A DNA stretch of 5,165 nucleotides from Candidatus Woykebacteria bacterium RBG_16_39_9b (GTDB lineage Bacteria > Patescibacteriota > Microgenomatia > Woykebacterales > RBG-16-39-9b). The stretch's first letter is position 1, and each line of letters opens with the position of its first letter. Positions 1 to 4,849 of the stretch are shown here, one piece after another. The translations under genes and the position numbers were made by a program. The stretch is from positions 1 through 5,165 of the forward strand of contig MHCR01000009.1 of assembly GCA_001816695.1 (NCBI GenBank), in the 5' to 3' direction. The notes beneath the pieces are model-generated. The model had not been told where the DNA came from. It searched no databases and saw nothing but the letters and a program-made list of their open reading frames with translations.

Positions 1-2
1 GA

Positions 3-314
3 ATGCGAAGATTTTTGCTACCTGGCATTTTTCTGATAGTTTATTTTGTACTTCTTTTCATAACCACGCCAAACCCAGACGTACCGTCTTTGTTCCTGGT
101 TGATTTTGCTGTTTTCTTCTTTGTCTTCATCATGCTGCCAGAACCTCAAACATCACCTGTATATAAAAATTCACGTTATATTTATGCTGGCCTGACAGCT
201 CTCTTAGCCGTTATATTTTCACTTCTATCAGTGAAGGTTCCCTTTAATTCCGCTCTATTTTTTGCTAATTTAGTAACACCTATCATTCACAACCTAGAAA
301 AGAGGAAGAAATGA
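3..314 (+). CDS. small multi-pass membrane protein, unknown function
   Basis: This is a 103-residue hydrophobic protein with no family I recognise. Likely membrane segments lie at about residues 5-21, 29-45 and 58-76, with a possible fourth at 83-95. A polar loop (residues 46-57) separates segments two and three, and the tail is basic (EKRKK), which suggests a cytoplasmic C-terminus. The ATG at 3 is the first start visible, but the window begins two bases earlier. The true start could lie upstream, and no ribosome binding site can be judged. Its TGA stop overlaps the ATG of the metallo-hydrolase gene in an ATGA motif (311-314), so the two are almost certainly translationally coupled in one operon. 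Use of TGA as a stop argues against the recoded (TGA = Gly) lineages of the candidate phyla. No function can be assigned beyond an integral membrane protein. Confidence 0.7.
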   Translation: MRRFLLPGIFLIVYFVLLFITTPNPDVPSLFLVDFAVFFFVFIMLPEPQTSPVYKNSRYIYAGLTALLAVIFSLLSVKVPFNSALFFANLVTPIIHNLEKRKK

Positions 315-1057
315 AAATACTTTTTTTGGGAACAAGCGCCGGCTGGCCTCTGCCACGGCTTGGCTGCAAATGCGAACTTTGTTCCTCAAAAGATTTTAAA
401 GACATCCGTACTAGAACTTCGATTTTACTCAATGGAACCTTGCTTTTAGATGTTGGACCAGATACTTACCATCATCTAGTCAATATAGATTCTAAGAAAA
501 TAAAATATGCCGCAATTACTCATGAACATCCGGATCACACCTCTGGTCTTTGGGATTTAGGTCACATCTATAACAGCAAAAAAATTACTATTATTATCAA
601 TCCCAATACTTTCAAAAAAATCAGGAATTTATTTTTTCCTAACGAATACAAAATTATTAAAGTTGAGAAAAACGAAATTTTGAAATTAAACGGTCTAAAT
701 TTAACTCTCCTGCCTGTAAAACATACTAAGGACTCAAGCTTTGGAATACTTATAGAATCAAGGAATAAAAAAATATTTTATGCACCAGATTTTAAAAGTT
801 TACCACCTTTAACTAAAAACAAAATTAAGAATGCCAATCTGCTTCTGATAGATGGTTCCGAATTAAAAATAAAAACGCCAACTCACATTTCTATAGAAGA
901 AGGAATTAAACTTGCTAAATCTCTAAAAGCCAAAAAAACATATTTTGTTCATTTAGGACACAGGACTTTACCGTATAAAGAGCTCTCTACACATGTTCAG
1001 TCTTTAGGCGGAAAAAACTTCAAATTACCATATGATGGTTTGGAGATTGAAGTTTAA
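311..1057 (+). CDS. PhnP-like metallo-beta-lactamase-fold phosphodiesterase/hydrolase
   Basis: A 248-residue metallo-beta-lactamase-fold hydrolase, cytoplasmic (no signal peptide). The dinuclear metal-binding motif THEHPDH is at residues 70-76 (H71, H73, D75, H76). The other expected ligands are H138 (VKHTKD), D160 (YAPD) and H214 (FVHLGH). A GCKCELC motif (C19, C21, C24) together with H217 matches the structural zinc site typical of PhnP, the cyclic ribosyl-phosphate phosphodiesterase of phosphonate breakdown. The length and the closing YDGLEIEV also match that family. No other phn gene is present in the window, so the substrate may be another cyclic phosphate or phosphodiester; I give no gene symbol. 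The ATG at 311 overlaps the preceding stop, and a GAGG element (302-305) sits about five bases upstream. Other PhnP-related hydrolases remain possible. The fold and metal site are near certain and the reaction is not. Confidence 0.9.
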   Translation: MKILFLGTSAGWPLPRLGCKCELCSSKDFKDIRTRTSILLNGTLLLDVGPDTYHHLVNIDSKKIKYAAITHEHPDHTSGLWDLGHIYNSKKITIIINPNTFKKIRNLFFPNEYKIIKVEKNEILKLNGLNLTLLPVKHTKDSSFGILIESRNKKIFYAPDFKSLPPLTKNKIKNANLLLIDGSELKIKTPTHISIEEGIKLAKSLKAKKTYFVHLGHRTLPYKELSTHVQSLGGKNFKLPYDGLEIEV

Positions 1058-1062
1058 ATTAA

Positions 1063-1494
1063 ATGAAAAAGGTGGCAGTTTTCGGTACATTTGATATTCT
1101 TCACCCAGGTCATATAAATTTCCTTAGACAAGCAAGGAGTCTAGGTCAATATTTACTTGTCATAGTGGCTAGAGATAAATTTGTGCAACAAGCTAAAACC
1201 GCTCCGCCGATTAATAATGAACAGAAAAGACTCTCTACGTTACGAAGAGCAAATCTAATGGACAAAGCGATATTAGGATCAAAAACTCACAATTATTTTC
1301 GTACCCTTAGATCAAATGCAATAACTACTATAGCTTTGGGATATGATCAGAAACCTTCTATACCAATACTAAAAAAAGAGCTAAAAATACATCAACTTAA
1401 AAATATTGCCGTTAAAAGATTGAGAGCTTTTAAACCAAATCTCTTTAAATCCTCTATAATAAAACTTAAAGAAATGAGATTAAATGCCAAATAA
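1063..1494 (+). CDS. RibL/TagD-like nucleotidyltransferase (cytidylyl- or adenylyltransferase family)
   Basis: A 143-residue, single-domain, soluble member of the HxGH nucleotidyltransferase superfamily. The nucleotide-binding signature is GTFDILHPGH (residues 8-17, H14 and H17), followed by a LLVIVARD strand (31-38), an AILGS segment (69-73), LGYDQ (92-96) and a C-terminal FKSSIIKLKE (128-137). This pattern resembles archaeal FAD synthase RibL (FMN adenylyltransferase) more than glycerol-3-phosphate cytidylyltransferase TagD, because the RTxGISTT motif of TagD is absent and an FKSS-type ending takes its place. The second substrate is therefore uncertain: FMN, a polyol phosphate or a similar phosphate. 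The gene starts five bases after the hydrolase stop with no convincing Shine-Dalgarno sequence, so it probably relies on coupled translation. It overlaps the ABC ATPase gene by 11 bases. Confidence is high for the family and low for the exact reaction. Confidence 0.88.
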   Translation: MKKVAVFGTFDILHPGHINFLRQARSLGQYLLVIVARDKFVQQAKTAPPINNEQKRLSTLRRANLMDKAILGSKTHNYFRTLRSNAITTIALGYDQKPSIPILKKELKIHQLKNIAVKRLRAFKPNLFKSSIIKLKEMRLNAK

Positions 1495-2284
1495 GAGCAA
1501 CATACGACCTACAATAATTGCTGGGCTTAGATCTGATATTCCAGAGGATTTACCTCCGTACCCGGGCACACCATTACCTAGAAGGGTATCAGCCCAAGAT
1601 CAAGCAACAATAGAAGGCACAGGAACTTCTGTTAGAGTGGAGAATGTCTCAAAAACATATAAAATGGGGGAGGAGCTTTTTTGGGCTCTAAGGAACGTAA
1701 CCTTCGAAATAGAAAAGGGGGAATTTGTCTCTATTCTTGGCCCTTCAGGATCTGGTAAATCTACCTTAATGCATTTGATTGGCGGTTTGGATAAACCGAC
1801 TAATGGTGAAGTTTATATTGGTGAAAATAACCTGAGTAAATTAAATGGCAGGCGGTTAGCTACTCTCCGAAATAAACAAATCGGGTTTGTTTTTCAATTT
1901 TTCAATCTTTTGCCTAGAACAAACGTTCTTGACAATGTAATGTTGCCTTTAATTTATTCAACAAATACTAAGGATAGAAAATCAAAGGCACTACAAATAA
2001 TTGAGAGGGTTGGATTGAAACAAAAAGTCAAACATAAACCTAATGAATTATCAGGCGGAGAGCAACAAAGAGTTGCTATTGCGAGAGCGTTAGTTAATGA
2101 TCCGGAAATAATTTTGGCCGACGAACCGACTGGCAACCTTGATTCAAATACTGGAATTCAAATTTTAGAGCTTTTAGTAGCCTTTAATAGATTAGGAAAG
2201 ACGCTAATAATTGTAACTCACGATCAAAACATAGCAAAAACCTCCACAAGAATTATTAGATTGCAAGACGGCCAATTTATATGA
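1484..2284 (+). CDS. ABC transporter ATP-binding protein, MacB/LolD type, with N-terminal extension
   Basis: A 266-residue ATPase that powers the permease encoded next. All nucleotide-binding motifs are intact: A-loop Y59, Walker A GPSGSGKST (86-94), Q-loop Q138, signature LSGGEQQ (189-195), Walker B IILADEP (209-215) with catalytic E214, D-loop NLD (218-220) and switch H246. The LADEPTGNLD sequence is typical of the MacB/LolD/FtsE group, which drives mechanotransmission rather than substrate passage. The conserved domain begins near residue 50. Members are usually about 225-235 residues, so the first ~47 residues are an extra segment rich in proline (for example LPPYPGTPLP). No Met, Val or Leu start with a ribosome site nearer the domain is apparent, so I keep ATG 1484, which overlaps the upstream gene by 11 bases. 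The stop overlaps the permease start (ATGA, 2281-2284). Confidence 0.93.
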   Translation: MPNKSNIRPTIIAGLRSDIPEDLPPYPGTPLPRRVSAQDQATIEGTGTSVRVENVSKTYKMGEELFWALRNVTFEIEKGEFVSILGPSGSGKSTLMHLIGGLDKPTNGEVYIGENNLSKLNGRRLATLRNKQIGFVFQFFNLLPRTNVLDNVMLPLIYSTNTKDRKSKALQIIERVGLKQKVKHKPNELSGGEQQRVAIARALVNDPEIILADEPTGNLDSNTGIQILELLVAFNRLGKTLIIVTHDQNIAKTSTRIIRLQDGQFI

Positions 2285-3501
2285 GTCTATTTTTTGACAC
2301 TCTGAAAATATCTTTAAATTCTTTATGGTCAAATAAAGTACGTTCTGGTCTTTCACTTCTGGGCATAATAATTGGTATTTTGACCATAAGTAGTCTTCTT
2401 TCAATAGCTTTTAGCGTGAGAAAAGAAATCGTTAGAAGTATTGAAGGATTAGGCACAAATTTAGTAATCGTTGTGCCAGGAAAAATCCAGAAAGGTGGGG
2501 GATTTAATGTTTCCTCCTCAATGGGAGCTAGTACACTTACAGAAAAGGATTTTCAATCAATTAAAGAAAATATCCCGGAGGCTAAAAACTTTGCGATGGC
2601 TATGTTAGTATCTGGCACTGTTTCAACAGATGGTAATTCCATATCTAATGCTTTAATTTTGGCCGCGACACCAAAAATCCAATCCGCTTTTAATTTTACA
2701 ATCAATAGTGGCAGATTTCTTCAAGAAGAGGACGATCAAACCAAAGCAAAAGTAGTAGTTTTAGGAAATGAAACCGCTTCTAATTTATTCCCGAATGATA
2801 CTCCGATCGGCAAGACAATAAAAATTAGAAATACAAATTTCAAGGTGATTGGGGTTTTAAATAAGGTTTCGGAAACAAGTTCTTTAGGAGGACCCAATTT
2901 TAACGATACTGTTTTTTTCCCGTTACAGGTTGGTTGGGATTTAACCGGTACTCATCAAATCTTTCGGATTACTATGCAAGCAAATAGCAGCGAGGAGGTA
3001 GACAAAGTTAAAGAAAAAGTAAAGGGGACTGTTCTTAAAAGCCATAATGGAGAAGAAGATTTTTCAGTACTTTCCCAAGATGATTTACTTGGAATAGTCA
3101 ACAATATACTGGATATACTTACCGCAATGCTGGGAGCTATTTCAGTAATAGCCTTAATAGTAGGCGGTATTGGAATAATGAATATTTTACTTGTATCGGT
3201 AACTGAACGTACACGCGAAATCGGTATAAGAAAGGCTGTTGGCGCCACAAATTTTGATATTTTACTTCAGTTCCTTATGGAATCAGTAACCTTAACAATA
3301 CTAGCTGGAATAATCGCTTTAATATTTTTTTCGATCGGGGTTTATTTCGCCTCTTCCCGTCTTCCGTTTCCGATAGAAGTGTCCCCGCAAATTATTATTT
3401 TGGCTTTGAGTTTCTCAGGGATTTTAGGCATTGTTTTTGGGGTCATACCAGCTTTTCAAGCGGCCAGAAAAGATCCAATTGAAGCTTTGCGATATGAATA
3501 A
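2281..3501 (+). CDS. MacB/FtsX-family ABC transporter permease
   Basis: A 406-residue inner-membrane permease, the partner of the preceding ATPase. One N-terminal membrane helix (about residues 22-45) is followed by a large extracytoplasmic MacB-type core domain (about 46-270), then three helices (about 280-305, 330-356 and 370-394). The cytoplasmic motif TERTREIGIRKAVGA (308-322) between helices two and three is the family hallmark that touches the ATPase, and the AARKDPIEALRYE ending is typical. The length is normal for a four-helix MacB/YknZ-like permease. Known relatives export peptides, antibiotics, lipoproteins or surface polymers, or transmit force to envelope enzymes. The substrate here is unknown. 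No HlyD-type membrane-fusion partner is encoded in the window. The start codon is in the ATGA overlap with the ATPase stop, so the two proteins are made in a coupled way. Confidence 0.95.
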   Translation: MSLFFDTLKISLNSLWSNKVRSGLSLLGIIIGILTISSLLSIAFSVRKEIVRSIEGLGTNLVIVVPGKIQKGGGFNVSSSMGASTLTEKDFQSIKENIPEAKNFAMAMLVSGTVSTDGNSISNALILAATPKIQSAFNFTINSGRFLQEEDDQTKAKVVVLGNETASNLFPNDTPIGKTIKIRNTNFKVIGVLNKVSETSSLGGPNFNDTVFFPLQVGWDLTGTHQIFRITMQANSSEEVDKVKEKVKGTVLKSHNGEEDFSVLSQDDLLGIVNNILDILTAMLGAISVIALIVGGIGIMNILLVSVTERTREIGIRKAVGATNFDILLQFLMESVTLTILAGIIALIFFSIGVYFASSRLPFPIEVSPQIIILALSFSGILGIVFGVIPAFQAARKDPIEALRYE

Positions 3502-3540
3502 AACGTGTCTCAACGAAAGCTGTCTATTAAGCTCTAGTCA

Positions 3541-4428
3541 ATGAAAAGATCAATTATCGCCCCAATAGTTTTAATTTTACTCGGAATAGTTTTTTTGCTT
3601 AACAATGTAGGCATTCTTTCTTGGGATATTTGGCTATCTCTTTGGAAGTTTTGGCCGGCTCTATTAATATTAATCGGTGTGGAACTTTTTGCTGGAAGAG
3701 CGGCTTCTATCAAAACGTTAATTATTCTTTTCGCTTTAATTTTTATCGTACCAATACTTATCACATTTACTCCGCTAGCCAAAGCTCCCCTCATCAGTGA
3801 ATCTATCGATATTGAAGAATCTTTAGGAACAGCTACCTCTGGAAAGATCGCAATAGATTTACCTTCAACTAATTTAAATATAACTCCGCTGGCAACTGAG
3901 TCGGCGAAATTTGTCGAGGGAAAAATAAGTTATTCGCAAGCAGGCGCTAAACCAATCTTTTCAAAAAGTGAAGAAAACTCTGCAATTATTTTAAACATAT
4001 CTCAAAGTAATGAAAAACAGCTCCCAATTGTCGGAAATGTAAAAAATAACACTAGTCTTTTATTAACCAAAAGGTTGCCTCTTGAGATTAAAATAAAAAC
4101 AACAGCTGCAACAGCAAATCTTGATTTGTCTTCGCTCAGTGTAAAATATTTTGAGTTTGAATCTGGCGCCAGTTCTTTAACTGTAAAATTTAACAAAGAC
4201 ACATCAACTCGAGGGGTTATTTCTACAGGTGCTTCAACAATAAATATCGAGATCCCGGATGGATTAGAAGCAAAACTTTTATTAGAACCAAAGGTAGGAA
4301 ATATAACCATCGACGAGAGCCGTTTTAGCAAAGAAGGAGATGTTTATAAAACTAAACAATTTGATTCCGCTTCCACCAAGCTGGAGCTTGAGGTAAAATC
4401 AACCGCCGGTACAATAAACGTAAAATAG
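3541..4428 (+). CDS. LiaI/LiaF-like membrane protein with extracytoplasmic beta-rich domain
   Basis: A 295-residue membrane-anchored protein. Residues 5-77 form three hydrophobic segments (about 5-24, 36-50 and 57-77). The stretch from LLGIVFLLNN through the WPALLILIG segment is characteristic of the LiaI-LiaF-like transmembrane region (DUF5668 type). Residues ~85-295 are rich in short alternating beta strands with Ser/Thr and repeated Gly-Ala-Ser turns (SGASSLTVKF, TGASTINIEI, KSTAGTINV). This resembles the toastrack/DUF2154-DUF4097 type domains found in LiaF and LiaG, so I infer a stacked-strand sensor or structural domain outside the membrane. LiaF-type proteins tune envelope-stress signalling, but no histidine kinase or response regulator is visible here. 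The gene follows the ABC permease by 39 bases, has no clear Shine-Dalgarno site and no intervening terminator, so it may be in the same transcript and act with the exporter at the envelope. Confidence 0.85.
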   Translation: MKRSIIAPIVLILLGIVFLLNNVGILSWDIWLSLWKFWPALLILIGVELFAGRAASIKTLIILFALIFIVPILITFTPLAKAPLISESIDIEESLGTATSGKIAIDLPSTNLNITPLATESAKFVEGKISYSQAGAKPIFSKSEENSAIILNISQSNEKQLPIVGNVKNNTSLLLTKRLPLEIKIKTTAATANLDLSSLSVKYFEFESGASSLTVKFNKDTSTRGVISTGASTINIEIPDGLEAKLLLEPKVGNITIDESRFSKEGDVYKTKQFDSASTKLELEVKSTAGTINVK

Positions 4429-4432
4429 CCGC

Positions 4433-4461
4433 TTGACAGTCTATATCTTCCTTGTTAGCAT
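4433..4461 (+). promoter_or_regulatory. sigma70-type promoter for the structured RNA/tRNA locus
   Basis: A perfect -35 box TTGACA (4433-4438) is followed after 17 bases by TAGCAT (4456-4461), a 4-of-6 match to TATAAT. The TGT just before it (4453-4455) supplies an extended -10 element. Transcription would begin near 4467-4470. The promoter starts five bases after the stop of the LiaF-like gene. It points into a region with no long reading frame but a clear terminator, so it most likely drives a non-coding RNA and, by read-through, the tRNA locus. Confidence 0.75.
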
Positions 4462-4497
4462 TATTACTACATGAAGAAGAGCTTTCTTCTTAAATTT

Positions 4498-4538
4498 ATG
4501 GTTAATAATCTCCTTATCATTAAGGGGCTATCAACCAT
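4498..4538 (+). other. long RNA hairpin B
   Basis: ATGGTT (4498-4503) pairs with AACCAT (4533-4538). After one A-C mismatch, ATA (4505-4507) pairs with TAT (4529-4531). After a 2x1 internal loop, CTCCTTA (4510-4516) pairs with TAAGGGG (4521-4527, one T-G wobble), closing a TCAT loop. The total is 16 pairs in 41 bases, more than expected from unstructured intergenic DNA. Confidence 0.65.
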
Positions 4539-4588
4539 GGGGGAAGTTCGGTAGAAGTATATTAACATAAATTTTGAGAACAACCCCC
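4539..4588 (+). promoter_or_regulatory. candidate antiterminator helix
   Basis: GGGGG (4539-4543) can pair with CCCCC (4584-4588), and GTTC (4546-4549) with GAAC (4578-4581), with AA facing AA as a 2x2 internal loop. The CCCCC strand is also the 5' arm of the terminator hairpin, so both helices cannot form at once. This is the layout of an attenuator or riboswitch expression platform. No ligand-binding core of a known riboswitch class was recognised. Confidence 0.45.
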
Positions 4589-4603
4589 GGAAGGGGGTTT
4601 TTT
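4582..4603 (+). terminator. Rho-independent terminator
   Basis: AACCCCC (4582-4588) pairs perfectly with GGGGGTT (4593-4599) around a GGAA loop (a GNRA tetraloop), followed by a run of six T residues (4598-4603). It is a strong, classical intrinsic terminator. It lies between the promoter at 4433 and the downstream tRNA locus, and no good promoter is visible between it and the tRNAs. Confidence 0.9.
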
Positions 4604-4610
4604 AGTTACT

Positions 4611-4696
4611 TGGAGGGCTGAAAATCTTCAGAAAAGAATCAAAGCAATTAAGGGGGCTTCAGTTCTTTTAGATGGGTGCAACTCCCGTCCCCTCCA
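4611..4696 (+). ncRNA. tRNA-like four-way cloverleaf RNA element
   Basis: Four helices close with only one unpaired base at the junction (A4670). P1 is TGGAGGG (4611-4617) with CCCTCCA (4690-4696), 7 perfect pairs. P2 is CTGAA/TTCAG (4618-4622 with 4627-4631). P3 is AAAAGAA/TTCTTTT (4632-4638 with 4663-4669), 7 perfect pairs, with an inner AAGC/GCTT stem (4642-4645 with 4656-4659) and a ten-base loop AATTAAGGGG. P4 is GATGGG/CCCGTC (4671-4676 with 4684-4689) with loop TGCAACT. P4 stacks directly on P1 as a T arm does on an acceptor, and its loop matches the tRNA T-loop consensus except for G at position 55. No anticodon arm of normal size and no CCA are present. It may be a decayed tRNA, a tmRNA-like or tRNA-mimic element, or a new RNA. 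I do not recognise a known family. Confidence 0.55.
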
Positions 4697-4735
4697 TCTT
4701 GGGCTTGTAGCTCAATTGGTTAGAGCGCCTCGTTT

Positions 4736-4849
4736 TAGAAAACCTGGACGGTTAGTTCAGTTGGTTTATAGCGCTTCGTTTACACCGAAGAAGTCGGGGG
4801 TTCAAGTCCCTCAGTGCCCACCAGATTTTCGCAGGACGCATAGTGTCCT
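4736..4849 (+). other. 114-base insert in the outer tRNA, intron-like, carrying a tRNA
   Basis: The insert separates two matched tRNA halves and contains a complete tRNA-like gene (4746-4823). Its ends form structure of their own. GAAAACCTGG (4738-4747) pairs with CCAGATTTTC (4821-4830) at 9 of 10 positions, which competes with the inner acceptor and CCA end. AGGACGC (4833-4839) pairs with GTGTCCT (4843-4849), 7 pairs around ATA, and finishes exactly at the 3' boundary. It is shorter than group I introns (usually 200 bases or more) and does not end in G, the group I rule. The register could shift by one base (4735-4848). Confidence 0.55.
4746..4823 (+). tRNA. tRNA-Val(UAC), inner copy, imperfect acceptor stem
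   Basis: This is a full-length tRNA-like gene with encoded CCA (4821-4823) and the expected discriminator A4820. The anticodon stem CTTCG/CGAAG (4774-4778 with 4786-4790) is perfect, the loop TTTACAC gives anticodon UAC (4781-4783), the variable loop is AAGTC, and the T stem GGGGG/CCCTC has loop TTCAAGT. The acceptor GGACGGT (4746-4752) against AGTGCCC (4813-4819) has two mismatches (A3-C70 and G6-G67). The D stem GTTC/TAGC (4755-4758 with 4769-4772) has one mismatch, and its D loop is ten bases long. These defects suggest decay or a specialised tRNA. It is distinct in sequence from the surrounding tRNA-Val and is not a simple duplicate. Confidence 0.7.

Larger units (their letters stand above)
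4468..4603 (+). ncRNA. putative structured leader/small RNA, about 135 nt
   Basis: This RNA is defined by a strong promoter at its 5' side and an intrinsic terminator at its 3' side. Reading the sequence gives three helical elements in order. Hairpin A (4474-4480 with 4485-4491) has 7 perfect pairs closing a GCTT loop. Hairpin B (4498-4538) is long and interrupted, with about 16 pairs. The third is a choice between an antiterminator (4539-4549 with 4578-4588) and the terminator hairpin (4582-4599). Hairpin B ends at the base before the antiterminator begins, so the two could stack. I do not recognise it as 6S, SRP, RNase P, tmRNA or T-box RNA: the T-box and RNase P signature sequences are absent. 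The exact 5' end is inferred from the promoter. It could be an independent small RNA or a leader controlling read-through into the tRNAs. Confidence 0.6.

Noticed and set aside
1954..2136. 60-residue minus-strand frame inside the ABC ATPase gene
   Set aside because: It lies wholly antisense to the Walker B/signature region of a clear ATPase, and no domain or ribosome site was seen.
2204..2404. 66-residue minus-strand frame spanning the ATPase/permease junction
   Set aside because: It is antisense to two well-supported coupled genes, and its sequence matches no family I recognise.
2955..3248. 97-residue minus-strand frame inside the permease gene
   Set aside because: It is a Ser/Ile-rich complement of a conserved FtsX-type region, and therefore a shadow frame.
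3502..3540. Terminator or promoter between the permease and LiaF-like genes
   Set aside because: Only a 4-pair AGCT repeat is present, with no T run and no -35/-10 pair.
3534..3794. 86-residue minus-strand frame over the start of the LiaF-like gene
   Set aside because: It is antisense to the characteristic transmembrane segment, with no independent support.
4002..4331. 109-residue minus-strand frame in the beta-rich half of the LiaF-like gene
   Set aside because: The plus-strand protein has a coherent repeating beta pattern, and the antisense frame shows no family features.
4468..4603. T-box riboswitch or tmRNA
   Set aside because: The conserved T-box sequence (AGGGTGG type) and the tmRNA 5' end and tag frame are absent.
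4736..4849. Group I intron in tRNA-Val
   Set aside because: The position would fit, but 114 bases is too short, the insert does not end in G, and I found no P7-type core. Most of it is a tRNA.
4736..4849. Archaeal-type tRNA intron with bulge-helix-bulge
   Set aside because: The insertion is at 34/35, not the usual 37/38. No 3-4-3 bulge-helix-bulge pattern is seen at the junctions, and the genome looks bacterial.
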